A stretch of DNA of 64,000 nt from Mumia sp050632745. GTDB taxonomy: Bacteria; Actinomycetota; Actinomycetes; Propionibacteriales; Nocardioidaceae. Made by a program: the position numbers and the translations under genes. How positions within the stretch are numbered: the stretch's first letter is position 1; each line of letters begins with the position of its first letter. The notes below the pieces were generated by a model, which did not search any database, was not told the origin of the DNA, and saw only the letters and a program-made list of their open reading frames with translations. The DNA is taken from positions 62,001 through 126,000 of the forward strand of contig NZ_JBODSD010000002.1 in the NCBI RefSeq assembly GCF_050632745.1, read 5' to 3'. Positions 16,809 through 24,359 of this stretch are shown piece after piece.

Positions 16809-17255
16809 TCAGTAGGCGCGTGGCGAGACGACGACCGTGCGCCGCTGGCGTCGCCAGCGGTGATCCTTCCATCCGAGCTCTACCGACCGGAACCCTACGT
16901 TGAGGATGACCGTCACCTGGAGGTGGAAGTCCTGTCCTGGGTGCAGTTCGGCCAGGGGGAGGAGGTCTGGCGACACGAGGTCCACGGGCCGACCGTTCGC
17001 GCCCTTCGGGATCGCGGAGACGTTCTTCGCCGTGGCCGGGCCGTGGTTGGCGATCACGAGAAAGCTATGCGGCGATCGTCCTCCGTCTGGGGCGGGGACA
17101 CGCTCCCAACGCACCTCGATCGCGGCCTGCCGGCGCTCACGCCACTCGCGGGATGCCGCGTAGAACGAGAGCAGGAACGCCCCCACTGCGACCACAAGCT
17201 CCCAACTCACCGTCGGATCACTGGCGGCGGCCTTGCTTGCGACGAGGGTGATCAT
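16809..17255 (-). CDS. Membrane-anchored beta-sandwich protein, third of three related
   Basis: A 148-aa product from ATG 17255, with ATGA overlap with the previous gene; an in-frame ATG at 17270 is less likely. It has one transmembrane segment (~residues 18-35, LVVAVGAFLLSFYAASREW), then a basic stretch and a beta-rich domain with FLVIANHGPATAKNV. That last motif has the layout of LAVRNASDAPVYDVK in the neighbour at 17252. It is the last gene of the leftward early operon. Function unknown. Confidence 0.7.
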   Translation of the reverse strand: MITLVASKAAASDPTVSWELVVAVGAFLLSFYAASREWRERRQAAIEVRWERVPAPDGGRSPHSFLVIANHGPATAKNVSAIPKGANGRPVDLVSPDLLPLAELHPGQDFHLQVTVILNVGFRSVELGWKDHRWRRQRRTVVVSPRAY

Positions 17256-17809
17256 TCTCCGTCGCTCCATCGCTCGCCCTCGTGCCTTGCGAGGTTGCCG
17301 AATCGGTCACGGTGCCAGCGGCGTCCGGAGGCGTCCTGGAACTTGATCGATACGAGCAGCGGGCCTGGACCCCACGGATCCCCGAGCAACAGCTCGTTCA
17401 GCTTCGCCGCTTCCTCGGGGACGAGCTCGAGGTTCTCCGGTTCGTTCGTGGGCGGGATGACGTCGGTGAAAACCGGCAGTGTTAGCTCCTCGTCGCGGTG
17501 GTAGATGACGAGTTTGACGTCGTAGACGGGGGCGTCGGATGCGTTCCTGACGGCGAGGGAGTGGCTCAGAATGGGATCGCCGGCGAGCGTGTGGTCCTCC
17601 ACGTCGGTGTTGAGCCAAGCCGCAACCTTCTCAGCCTGTGCGCGCTTCTCGGCCCGTCGGCTAGCCTTCTGAGACGCGAGGAGCTTCTTCTCGACGCTCT
17701 GCTCGCGCTTCCAGGCAGCTCGGGCGAAGAACAGCGCGACGATCGCTGCGCCGGCCGCAAGGACGGTCGCCCATGCCTCGAGCTCGAGTGCCGCGCTGTC
17801 GCTGATCAT
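17252..17809 (-). CDS. Membrane-anchored coiled-coil/beta-sandwich protein, second of three
   Basis: A 185-aa protein starting MISDSAALELEAWAT, almost the same start as the gene at 18303. Layout: one N-terminal TM (~residues 13-33), a basic coiled coil (VEKKLLASQKASRRAEKRAQ), then a beta domain with NASDAPVYDVKLVIYH and a C-terminal FQDASGRRWHRD strand pair. Overlaps on both sides are ATGA. The topology puts the beta domain on one face of the membrane. No enzymatic motif. Confidence 0.75.
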   Translation of the reverse strand: MISDSAALELEAWATVLAAGAAIVALFFARAAWKREQSVEKKLLASQKASRRAEKRAQAEKVAAWLNTDVEDHTLAGDPILSHSLAVRNASDAPVYDVKLVIYHRDEELTLPVFTDVIPPTNEPENLELVPEEAAKLNELLLGDPWGPGPLLVSIKFQDASGRRWHRDRFGNLARHEGERWSDGE

Positions 17810-18306
17810 CGGAACCCTCGGAGGCCGTCAGTGGCCCAGTCGTCGTTGAATCCGGGGTGGTCGCGGTACGGCTGGACGAGTGCGTGGAGCGCGAGGTCGA
17901 GTCCGGCGACGCCCCCTGCGGTGTGAGTGATGTTCTCGGGGATCTGTGACTCGGGGTCCGCTCGCAGGTCGTCTTCGGCCTGAGAGAGGGCGAGGTAGTG
18001 GGTGACGATCCGGCGTCGCGCCTCGCAGGTTTCGAGGACGTGGCGCGGGTCCCATTGGGCTACGTGTGCGGCGGTGTGCGACGTCGGTGCCGAAGGAGTC
18101 GCTTCGACGACGAGGTCTCCTTCGCCGTCACGTACGTCGCGGTACGTGTCGCCGGCATCCGCGGGGTAGCCACCGTGTTCCAGCGACGTCGTGTAGGTGA
18201 CGTTCCACGACGGCGAAGCGAGGACTGCGGCGCGGGCGCCGAGTTCCTCCTCCGCGATGCGGGCGAGCAGGAAGTCAGCGATCGCGTGCGTTCTCACGTC
18301 CATCAC
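17806..18306 (-). CDS. DUF6221 family protein
   Basis: A 166-aa protein (GTG ATG start at 18306). The N-terminal helix ADFLLARIAEEELGARAA, the central HVAQWDPRHVLETCEARRRIVTHY and the end YRDHPGFNDDW are the conserved blocks of DUF6221, a family of actinobacterial and actinophage proteins without known function. It lies between two of the related membrane proteins and is translationally coupled to both. Confidence 0.85.
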   Translation of the reverse strand: MMDVRTHAIADFLLARIAEEELGARAAVLASPSWNVTYTTSLEHGGYPADAGDTYRDVRDGEGDLVVEATPSAPTSHTAAHVAQWDPRHVLETCEARRRIVTHYLALSQAEDDLRADPESQIPENITHTAGGVAGLDLALHALVQPYRDHPGFNDDWATDGLRGFR

Positions 18307-18902
18307 TCCTCGTCGCCCTCAATCAAGTCCGGGCGCCATGGGGGTTCGGTCCGCGCGGGGCCGTCGACCCGACTGAGTCTCCCGTCGATCTCGCGTCGCC
18401 ACCAGAGTCCCGCGGCATCTCTGAAGGTGATGGTGACGAGCACGTCATCGAACGACCCGTCCTCGCCGAGGGCTCGAGCGAGTCGCGCCTTATCTCGGTT
18501 CGCGATCCTGAAACCGATGCCGTCGACGGATGGCGGGACTTGGGCACGCGGCTGCATCGGGCCGAGAACTTGGCCGTCGAGGACGTACTCACCGGTGGCC
18601 TGGTAGACCGACGTCTCGGAGGCGTTCCTGAAGATCTGAAACAGCGGTACGTAGTGGCCCCACGGCCGCTCGGCTGGACCTACGGGCTGCGCCTCGCCCT
18701 CGGCCAACCAGGTCGTGACCAGAGCGGCCTGGGCGCGTTCTCGCATCTCCTGATTCCGTTCTTCGTTCTCGACCAGCCGGCGGGAAAGCTGCTGCTCCCG
18801 ACGCCACGCCAGCGCCGCGAGGACGAGTGCGAAGCAGGCGAGGACCGTCGCCCCGAGCGTCGCCCACGCCTCGAGCTCCGCCGCGGCGCTGTCACTGATC
18901 AT
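18303..18902 (-). CDS. Membrane-anchored coiled-coil/beta-sandwich protein, first of three
   Basis: A 199-aa product from ATG 18902, with GGAGGAG upstream and ATGA overlap. It starts MISDSAAAELEAWAT, has a TM at ~15-33 (VLACFALVLAALAW), a coiled coil (RREQQLSRRLVENEERNQEM) and a beta domain with FRNASETSVYQATGEYV and TFRDAAGLWWRREIDG. It clearly shares its plan and termini with the 17252 gene, so the pair arose by duplication with DUF6221 between them. Function unknown. Confidence 0.75.
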   Translation of the reverse strand: MISDSAAAELEAWATLGATVLACFALVLAALAWRREQQLSRRLVENEERNQEMRERAQAALVTTWLAEGEAQPVGPAERPWGHYVPLFQIFRNASETSVYQATGEYVLDGQVLGPMQPRAQVPPSVDGIGFRIANRDKARLARALGEDGSFDDVLVTITFRDAAGLWWRREIDGRLSRVDGPARTEPPWRPDLIEGDEE

Positions 18903-19666
18903 CCCGTGCTCTCCTCCGCCTGGCGTTCGAGGTTCGCCTTCACTGCGAGCCAATACTCGGCGTCAGAGTAGCGGCGATGGCACCTGCGGCACGTGTACTC
19001 ATCCACACGCCCGGTGTCGGTGACCTCGCGTACGAGCTGACCGCCGCACTCGAAGCAGGCGGTCGCGGTCGAGTCGTCGCGGTCGCCGGCGTGGAGGACT
19101 GCCTCAAGGGAGGCGCGGAGCTCGCGGACCTCGGTCGCGAAGGCGTCGAAGGTGTCGAGCTCGGTGGCGGCGCGGGGGAGCCAGCGGTCGAGGTAGGCGG
19201 CTGCGGTGCGGATGGTTGCGCGCGGGCCGCCGGCCTGACCGAACGCTCGCCGCCAGTCGTCCTCCCAGGAGGCGAGGACCGCAAGCGGCGGCTGGGCGTC
19301 GCCGCGGCGGGTGGCTCCGCCGTCGCTGCTCGTGCCGTACGGGCCGATCATCACCATGGCGTCGCCGCCGAGGATCCGGTCGCGTTCTGGGGCGGCGTCG
19401 CGTGCCTTGTCGACGGTGCGGGCCCGCAGGCCGCGGCAGAGGGTGACGATCGCGTGGAGGTGGTCGCGGGTCGCGCTGACGCACAGCGGGCACACGAGTT
19501 GGTCGACGTGGACCCGGCCGCAGACGATGCAGTGGGCGTGGGGGCAGGGCAGGCAGCCGCGGCAGTCGCCGGTGCAGCCGTCATCGTGGCGGCCGCGGAC
19601 GACGCGCGGCTCGTCGCGACCAGCGAACAGGCACACGACGTCGGCGTCAGTGGGGGAGTCGTTCAT
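18899..19666 (-). CDS. Zinc-finger-rich protein, unknown function
   Basis: A 255-aa protein from ATG 19666 behind GGAAGGG. Residues ~35-70 hold a dense Cys/His cluster (CTGDCRGCLPCPHAHCIVCG then CPLC). A second zinc ribbon is at the C-terminus (CFECGGQ ... CRRCHRRYSDAEYW). The C-terminal ribbon plus following helix is frequent in actinophage proteins. The middle is helical. Likely nucleic-acid binding, but no catalytic motif. Confidence 0.7.
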   Translation of the reverse strand: MNDSPTDADVVCLFAGRDEPRVVRGRHDDGCTGDCRGCLPCPHAHCIVCGRVHVDQLVCPLCVSATRDHLHAIVTLCRGLRARTVDKARDAAPERDRILGGDAMVMIGPYGTSSDGGATRRGDAQPPLAVLASWEDDWRRAFGQAGGPRATIRTAAAYLDRWLPRAATELDTFDAFATEVRELRASLEAVLHAGDRDDSTATACFECGGQLVREVTDTGRVDEYTCRRCHRRYSDAEYWLAVKANLERQAEESTG

Positions 19667-19818
19667 GCGATGCCCTTCCGAGTAGAGCAGACGTAGGTCT
19701 TGGTGAACGGGTCGAAGTGGGGTCCGGTCTGGCGCTCGCCGTGCGTGCTGCCCTTCCACCCGCCGCAGCCGGGGCAGCGGAGCCACCAGCGGTTCTTCCG
19801 CTCCTTGCGTGTGCTCAT
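19663..19818 (-). CDS. 51-aa zinc-ribbon protein
   Basis: From ATG 19818 (ATGA overlap), the product contains RCPGCGGWKG and YVCSTRKG with a basic N-terminus (STRKERKNRWW). It is one of a run of tiny zinc-type proteins in the early operon. Probably nucleic-acid binding; no known role. Confidence 0.62.
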   Translation of the reverse strand: MSTRKERKNRWWLRCPGCGGWKGSTHGERQTGPHFDPFTKTYVCSTRKGIA

Positions 19819-20018
19819 CGGGGTCGCCTCCGCAGCGCGCGGCGGATCCGCTTCCGCAGGAGCCATGACGAGTGGCCGACGTGCCAGGAGCCGCAGACGC
19901 AGCGGTAGGCGTTGAGGTCCGGGTTGCCGCGCCCGTGGGAGTACAGCGACGTGATTTGCGCGAGCGCGGCGTCCTTCGACCGGTGCCGGCGCTTCGTCGG
20001 GGTCGGGCAGTCGGTCAC
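19815..20018 (-). CDS. 67-aa basic zinc-type protein
   Basis: GTG 20018 overlaps the preceding stop as GTGA, which decides the start over the GTG nine bases upstream. The product has a basic first half, then YRCVCGSWHVGH, a compact C-x-C / H-x3-H metal site, and a very basic end (RKRIRRALRRRPR). Such motifs occur in phage zinc proteins. Function unknown. Confidence 0.62.
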   Translation of the reverse strand: MTDCPTPTKRRHRSKDAALAQITSLYSHGRGNPDLNAYRCVCGSWHVGHSSWLLRKRIRRALRRRPR

Positions 20019-20221
20019 TTCAACCACCCCGCGTACGCCGCGAACCGGGCATGAGCGACGACCTCGGCGCCGAGGTCGTGAAGGCGGACGTTGGAGCCGG
20101 TGTTGTCGCGGTAGACGACGTCACCGGTCTCGAGGTCGCGGACCTCGAGGTGCCAGGTGCGGCGTCCGAGACGGTGGTCCGAGTAGACGCGGGCTCGGTA
20201 GCGCGTGAACGGGTTAGGCAC
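20015..20221 (-). CDS. 68-aa beta-rich protein, unknown function
   Basis: The GTG at 20221 sits inside the end of the preceding gene (8-base overlap). The product (PNPFTRYRARVYSDH...TWHLEVRDLETGDVVYRDN) reads as an antiparallel beta sheet followed by a short helix. An upstream start at 20278 would give a long overlap and is less likely. Confidence 0.58.
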   Translation of the reverse strand: MPNPFTRYRARVYSDHRLGRRTWHLEVRDLETGDVVYRDNTGSNVRLHDLGAEVVAHARFAAYAGWLK

Positions 20222-21176
20222 GGTCGCCACCCGGGGAGTCGTCCCAGGTGCGGCCGTCGAGCTCACGCCCGGCAGCACGCTTCCCGACGCGCAGCACGGA
20301 CTCCATGCCCGGGTACGAGTACAGGTCCGGCTCGTTCGCCTTGTAGCGGGTGCCGTCCGGCGCGAACCGGGTCGACTCGTACCGGAAGCGGTGCTTGCTC
20401 ATCCGGCCGTTGCGGTGGCCGGGCGCCCACTCACCCCACTGCTTGAACGTGAACGGCACCCCGGCAGCGATGCACTGGTCGCGGAGGGACCGCGCCCAGT
20501 CCGGGTGCATCGGGCGAGCGCCCCGGCCGGACTCGCCGCCGACGATCACCCACCAGGCACTCAGGTCCAAGCCGATCCGATTGAAGCCAGGGACGCGCTG
20601 GAATTCGATCGGTCCGAGCAGCGGCTCGCACGAAAGGAAGCGGACCGCCGCGGACGTCTGCAGCAGCGCGGGGATGCGGATGTCGGCCCACTGCTGGTTC
20701 TCGACCGACACCCCTAGCCACACGTTCGGCAGCGGCAGCGTGCCGGCGACGTCCGCCCGCACCGCGGACGGCAGATCGTTGATAGCCCGGTACACGAGCT
20801 GCTGGAAGCTCGACGACGACAGCAGCGACCGCATCCGGCCGTGACGTTTCGTGAGGACCTGGAACGTGTGCTGGGGGGCGCACGCCATCACCGCGAACAC
20901 ACGCGCGATGTACTCGTCGGGCACGTCGGTGTGGAACAGGTCCGACATGCTGTTGACGAACACCTTCCGCGCGCGACGCCACCGCAGCGGCTGGTCGAGC
21001 TTGTCCGGCCGGAGCACGACATCGAACCCCTGCTCGAAGTAGTGGCCCTCGACGCCACGGAACCTCTCGGCGAGCGTCTTCGCGTAGCAGTGGTCACAGC
21101 CCGGCGACACCTCCGTGCAGCCCGTCACCGGGTTCCACGTCGCGTCCGTCCACTCGATGCCCGTGCGGTCACCCAC
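20214..21176 (-). CDS. Phage Gp37/Gp68 family (DUF5131) radical-SAM-like protein
   Basis: A 320-aa protein from GTG 21176 behind GAGGAGGAA. IEWTDATWNPVTGC then SPGCDHCYA is the signature of the DUF5131 family: Cys20, Cys27 and Cys30 form a C-x6-C-x2-C cluster that probably binds an Fe-S centre, as in radical SAM proteins. FLSCEPLLGPI and WVIVGGESGRGARP are also conserved blocks. Length is a little over the usual ~250-300 aa. The family is common in phages and mobile elements, and its substrate is not known. Confidence 0.9.
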   Translation of the reverse strand: MGDRTGIEWTDATWNPVTGCTEVSPGCDHCYAKTLAERFRGVEGHYFEQGFDVVLRPDKLDQPLRWRRARKVFVNSMSDLFHTDVPDEYIARVFAVMACAPQHTFQVLTKRHGRMRSLLSSSSFQQLVYRAINDLPSAVRADVAGTLPLPNVWLGVSVENQQWADIRIPALLQTSAAVRFLSCEPLLGPIEFQRVPGFNRIGLDLSAWWVIVGGESGRGARPMHPDWARSLRDQCIAAGVPFTFKQWGEWAPGHRNGRMSKHRFRYESTRFAPDGTRYKANEPDLYSYPGMESVLRVGKRAAGRELDGRTWDDSPGGDRA

Positions 21177-21528
21177 GGCCTTCCTCCTCGTTCGTCGCGT
21201 CAGCGGGCTCTCCGACAGGAGCGGGGAGCGTCACACGGCACGTGATCTGGTGGTCGCCGGACGGTCGGACGGGGCCCTGGGCGTGCGCGATGACCGTTCC
21301 GTCTGCGGCGAGCACGGCGACCTGCTCGCCGGCGTCGAGGCGGCGGTAGAGCTCGTCCCACGCCTCCGCGTGGGGGTCGAGCTCGTCTGTCGGCGCGTAC
21401 GAGAACGTCACTGTGTCGGGGAGGACGCTGCCGATGTCGATGCCGTCGTTCAGCTCGGCCATCGTGGGGGCGGCGGCATCGGCGATGGTCGGCACGATCA
21501 GGACCCGGGGGAGCCGCTGGTCAGACAC
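21169..21528 (-). CDS. 119-aa hypothetical protein
   Basis: GTG 21528 overlaps the previous stop by eight bases. The sequence has RVLIVPTIADAAAPTMAELNDGI, then TFSYAPTDELDPHAEAWDELYRRLDAG and a C-terminal beta section. No membrane segment or metal site. Not recognised; coupled to the DUF5131 gene downstream. Confidence 0.6.
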   Translation of the reverse strand: MSDQRLPRVLIVPTIADAAAPTMAELNDGIDIGSVLPDTVTFSYAPTDELDPHAEAWDELYRRLDAGEQVAVLAADGTVIAHAQGPVRPSGDHQITCRVTLPAPVGEPADATNEEEGRG

Positions 21529-21769
21529 GGCGACCCCGCTCGACCAGAGAAGCCGTGAGCGCGTCGTTCGCCTCTCGGAGCGCGCGGGCGGCGTTCCTCG
21601 CAGCGACCGCGGTATCGAAGACCGCTCGCTGGGCGTCGGTGCGGGCCTGGTGCACCGGCCCGAGGTTGTTCGTGTGGCCGCTGGCGTAGGCGATCGCGAC
21701 ATCGTCGAGCTCGCCCACGATCTCCGTGATCCTGGCAGAGCGGCGGTAGGAGTCTGCTGTGCGGCTCAT
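21521..21769 (-). CDS. 82-aa helical hypothetical protein
   Basis: From ATG 21769 (ATGA overlap). Ala/Arg-rich and predicted mostly helical (MSRTADSYRRSARITEIVG ... AARALREANDALTASLVE), so probably a short coiled coil. No motif recognised. Confidence 0.58.
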   Translation of the reverse strand: MSRTADSYRRSARITEIVGELDDVAIAYASGHTNNLGPVHQARTDAQRAVFDTAVAARNAARALREANDALTASLVERGRRV

Positions 21770-22080
21770 CGGTTGGCCTTTCGGGGGTCGAGTGCTTCCT
21801 GGATCGCCTGGACCGTGTCGCACGGGTAGGCGACCCGGCAGTGGTCGCACAGGTCGGGGAACACGGCCTGCCCGAAGTGGACGAAGTCGCCGAGCTGGTG
21901 GGGTCGGCGGTGGTGCAGGTCGTGCACCGCGGCGAGGGCGCCCCTGTACGGCCGACGGCGGGGTGCGCGGAGCACGCTGACGGGCATCGTCGTGACGACG
22001 ACCGCGACCACGACGACCACGAGGGCGGCGAGGTAGGCGGCGGCCATCACGTTCCCGTCGGCTGTTCCGGGTTCAGGCAT
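21766..22080 (-). CDS. Single-pass membrane protein with Cys-rich end
   Basis: A 104-aa protein from ATG 22080 behind AAGGAGG. One TM at ~residues 12-34 (AYLAALVVVVVAVVVTTMPV), a His-rich middle (VHDLHHRRPHQLGD) and a C-terminal LCDHCRVAYPCDTVQAI motif, which recurs in small actinophage/actinobacterial proteins. Its start overlaps the preceding gene by eight bases. Function unknown. Confidence 0.62.
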   Translation of the reverse strand: MPEPGTADGNVMAAAYLAALVVVVVAVVVTTMPVSVLRAPRRRPYRGALAAVHDLHHRRPHQLGDFVHFGQAVFPDLCDHCRVAYPCDTVQAIQEALDPRKANR

Positions 22081-22411
22081 CGTGGGCCTCCTTCGGTGCG
22101 GGGACCAGCTCGGTCACGCCCCAGGGGGTCATCCGGAACACGCGGTCGCCGATGCGGAAGGTGTTGCGGTGGTCCGGGTCGACGACGGGCTTGAGGATCG
22201 GGGGGATCGCGCCGCACGTCCCGCAGGCGTCCCGTTGGTGCTCGGCGACGTGCCAGAGCGCGACGAGGCGGGCGGTGTCGCCGTCCTGCGCGAACGCCCA
22301 GGGCTGCGGCAGTGCGACGAAGCCGGGTTCGCACGCGGTGCACGTGATCTGCCATATGCGGGTGATGGCGTTTCGGGACACGGCGACCTTCGGAGGGCTG
22401 GTGGTGAGCAT
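22073..22411 (-). CDS. 112-aa zinc-type hypothetical protein
   Basis: ATG 22411 is preceded by GAGGAG. Two CxxC-like pairs (TCTACEPG and ACGTCGAI), a conserved His (WHVAEHQRD) and a C-terminal beta segment (RIGDRVFRMTPWGVTEL) suggest a zinc-stabilised small domain. Not recognised as a known family. Confidence 0.62.
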   Translation of the reverse strand: MLTTSPPKVAVSRNAITRIWQITCTACEPGFVALPQPWAFAQDGDTARLVALWHVAEHQRDACGTCGAIPPILKPVVDPDHRNTFRIGDRVFRMTPWGVTELVPAPKEAHDA

Positions 22412-22414
22412 CGG

Positions 22415-22705
22415 CTACTCCTCGCCGAGCGTGATGTTCGGGGGGATGAACGGGAGCCCGATGTCGGCGTGCATCCGCTCGAGGAGCTCCGTGAGGTGGT
22501 CGCGGCCGATGAGGTACTGCTCGGTGGCGACCGTGCGGAGGTAGATCCGGTCGAACGCGGATGGACGACCGCGACCGCCGGCCCGCGTGGTCGCCTCGGC
22601 GACCTGCTGGGCGAGCCGCTCGTACGCTTCGCGCACCTCTTCGAGGGCCGCCATCAACCGGGACGTGTCCACGCGGAAGACGACCGTCGCAGTGCCGGCG
22701 GCCAT
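22415..22705 (-). CDS. 96-aa helical hypothetical protein
   Basis: ATG 22705 shares one base with the preceding stop (TGATG). A short strand (TATVVFRVDTSRL) is followed by a long helix (MAALEEVREAYERLAQQVAEAT) and a charged C-terminus. No recognised motif. Confidence 0.58.
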   Translation of the reverse strand: MAAGTATVVFRVDTSRLMAALEEVREAYERLAQQVAEATTRAGGRGRPSAFDRIYLRTVATEQYLIGRDHLTELLERMHADIGLPFIPPNITLGEE

Positions 22706-23268
22706 CACACGCCCTCCGCCTGGCGGGCGGAGGGCGTGACGCCGAACGCCTGCCAGCACGCGACCAGCGTGCGGACGTCGCCAGCGGCAGAGTGGTCGGG
22801 GGCGGGGATGTCGTGACCCAGCTGGGCGAACTCGTCGGCGATGTCCCGTAGCCCGCGAGGTAGCGACCAGCCGAAGAAGCCCATCGCGTACGCCTCGATG
22901 TCGATCAGGCGGTGATGCCACGTCGCCACCTTCAGACGCTTCTGCAGGAACGCGACGTCGAACGCCGGATTGGCACCGAGGATGTGTGCCCCGTCGATCG
23001 CCCGCCGTAGGTCGAGGGTGCTCGTCGTCGGCCAAGATCCATCGCCGCCGTTGGTGGTGGGCTCGGTCGTGCCGTACGGCCACCGATCCGCGTACCGGTT
23101 GATCCGCAGAGCCCGAGGGGACGCATCGGCGAGGCTGTGGGAGAGCCACACCGTGGTCGGCTCCTCGTCGAGGCCGAGGCGCTGGTAGGCGACCTCGAAC
23201 ACGTCGTGGCGGTCGGGGTCGAGGCCGGTGGTCTCGCAGTCGATGGCGACGATCGGGCGGTCAGACAT
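22705..23268 (-). CDS. DnaQ-like 3'-5' exonuclease (DEDDh type)
   Basis: A 187-aa protein from ATG 23268 with AAGGAG upstream. Exo I motif: IAIDCETTGLD (Asp6, Glu8). Exo II: GANPAFDVAFL. Exo III: HSAAGDVRTLV, with H-x4-D spacing. This is the RNase H-fold exonuclease superfamily of DNA polymerase III epsilon. In phages such single-domain enzymes degrade DNA or RNA ends or proofread. No polymerase or UvrC domain is attached. Confidence 0.88.
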   Translation of the reverse strand: MSDRPIVAIDCETTGLDPDRHDVFEVAYQRLGLDEEPTTVWLSHSLADASPRALRINRYADRWPYGTTEPTTNGGDGSWPTTSTLDLRRAIDGAHILGANPAFDVAFLQKRLKVATWHHRLIDIEAYAMGFFGWSLPRGLRDIADEFAQLGHDIPAPDHSAAGDVRTLVACWQAFGVTPSARQAEGV

Positions 23269-23443
23269 CGGGGGTCTCCTTCGGTGCGGGGTGTCCGCAT
23301 TCGGTGCAGATGGGGGAGTGGTGGTTGGGGCAGAGCTGCTTCTGCGCTTCGGTGACACGAGCCATGGCGTCGTCGCGGTGCTTGCGGATCCGGTCGCGAC
23401 GGTCGCCGTACCGTTCGGTGGCTTCGTCGAGGCGGTCGTTCAC
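23261..23443 (-). CDS. 60-aa zinc-type protein
   Basis: GTG 23443 start; the stop overlaps the exonuclease start by eight bases. A charged helix (DEATERYGDRRDRIRKHRDD) is followed by CPNHHSPICTECGHP, a four-Cys/His zinc site. It is the first gene after the hairpin at 23558-23579. Function unknown. Confidence 0.58.
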   Translation of the reverse strand: MNDRLDEATERYGDRRDRIRKHRDDAMARVTEAQKQLCPNHHSPICTECGHPAPKETPDV

Positions 23444-23557
23444 AGGCGTGCCCTGCTCAAGATCGAGATGAATTGGCCGTATGCGCGCCCGCGGTTGCGG
23501 TGGTCAGGGGAACGATCTGCCTCAGCCACTGTTCTTAGTTCGTTCGTCCGTCCGTAT

Positions 23558-23579
23558 GGCACTGCGTAGAGGCAGTGCC
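23558..23579 (-). terminator. Perfect hairpin between two early operon segments
   Basis: GGCACTGC and GCAGTGCC form an 8-bp stem with a 6-base loop, 14 bases after the stop of the gene at 23594 on the minus strand. No U-run follows, as is usual in high-GC bacteria. It lies in the only sizeable gap (23444-23593) of an otherwise overlapping gene run, so a terminator or RNA-processing site is likely. Confidence 0.6.
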
Positions 23580-23593
23580 TGGACGCAGTGCGT

Positions 23594-23998
23594 TCAGGCA
23601 GCACGCGTGCACCTGCCGTTCTGCCAGCAGTCGGGCCCGTGGTTCTTCCGGCAGCCGCCCTTCTCCGCACCCATCTGGCGCCGTGATTGCAGGGCTTCGA
23701 ACGCCTCGTTCGACATCTGCCGCTCGAGGTAGTTCCGGATCACCCACCCCTGCCCGGGCCCGACTTCGTCCCACAGCTGGTGCTTCACCAGGAGGCGCGC
23801 AGTGACCGTGGTTCCGTGCACGAACGGCAGCGCCGTCGCCGGAATCTGGCCCTCGGTGCCCTGCGAACCGGACCATCCGAGCGCCGAAACGTACGAGAAC
23901 GCGGCCTGCCAGCGCTTCGACGAGGGGTCCGCGAGCAGCGCCAGGACCTTGTCGTGGGAGGCGATGTGGGAGTCCAGACGGACCCACGGGAGCGCCAT
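23594..23998 (-). CDS. Replication-organiser-like N-terminal domain protein
   Basis: A 134-aa protein from ATG 23998 (TGATG overlap). The start LPWVRLDSHIASHDKVLALLAD is the winged-helix-type beginning often seen in phage replisome organiser or helicase-loader genes. The end (EALQSRRQMGAEKGGCRKNH...CWQNGRC) is basic with a C/H cluster. It is shorter than full DnaD-like initiators, so the role in replication is only suggested. Confidence 0.65.
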   Translation of the reverse strand: MALPWVRLDSHIASHDKVLALLADPSSKRWQAAFSYVSALGWSGSQGTEGQIPATALPFVHGTTVTARLLVKHQLWDEVGPGQGWVIRNYLERQMSNEAFEALQSRRQMGAEKGGCRKNHGPDCWQNGRCTRAA

Positions 23999-24156
23999 CA
24001 GGTGGCCCCTCCTTCGTCGTCGAAGAGCCCCGGGGTGTCGGGCTCGGTGAGGTAGTGGTCGATCTCGTCGGCGATCTGCGTCCACAGCGGCGCGTCCTTG
24101 CCGCCGCGCACGGCCATCGACCGGGCGTGGTCGCGGAGGATGGTCAGGTCGCTCAC
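23998..24156 (-). CDS. 52-aa acidic small protein
   Basis: GTG 24156 overlaps the preceding stop (GTGA) and the stop shares a base with the next start (TGATG). The product (MSDLTILRDHARSMAVRGGK ... IADEIDHYL) is helical with an acidic end. GC at third positions is high throughout, as in real genes here. Function unknown. Confidence 0.6.
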   Translation of the reverse strand: MSDLTILRDHARSMAVRGGKDAPLWTQIADEIDHYLTEPDTPGLFDDEGGAT

Positions 24157-24359
24157 GGCTCATCTCCCAGCGCGGCACGGAGCGCGTCCTGTGCGGCCTT
24201 CCGGCCAGCGGCCGCACCCCGCGTGACGGCGCTCGCGACCCGCTCACGCTCGTCGTGCGGCCACCGCCGCGGACCGCCCTCGATCGTGATGCACGACTGC
24301 CCCGGTCGTGCCTGGCAGTACGTCACAGGGCAGTCGACGGTGTGCCGGACGTCAACCAT
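24153..24359 (-). CDS. Phage zinc-binding protein
   Basis: A 68-aa product from ATG 24359, overlapping the previous gene by eight bases. CPVTYCQARPGQSCIT then RRWPHDERER is the short metal-binding motif of the phage zinc-binding family (two CxxxC-type pairs, then a conserved His before an Arg-rich helix). Such proteins are widespread in actinophage early operons, with no assigned role. Confidence 0.78.
   Translation of the reverse strand: MVDVRHTVDCPVTYCQARPGQSCITIEGGPRRWPHDERERVASAVTRGAAAGRKAAQDALRAALGDEP

Noticed and set aside
23443..23529. 29-codon frame starting GTG between 23443 and the hairpin
   Set aside because: Ends with a GTGA overlap but has no ribosome site and no recognisable protein; too weak to list.
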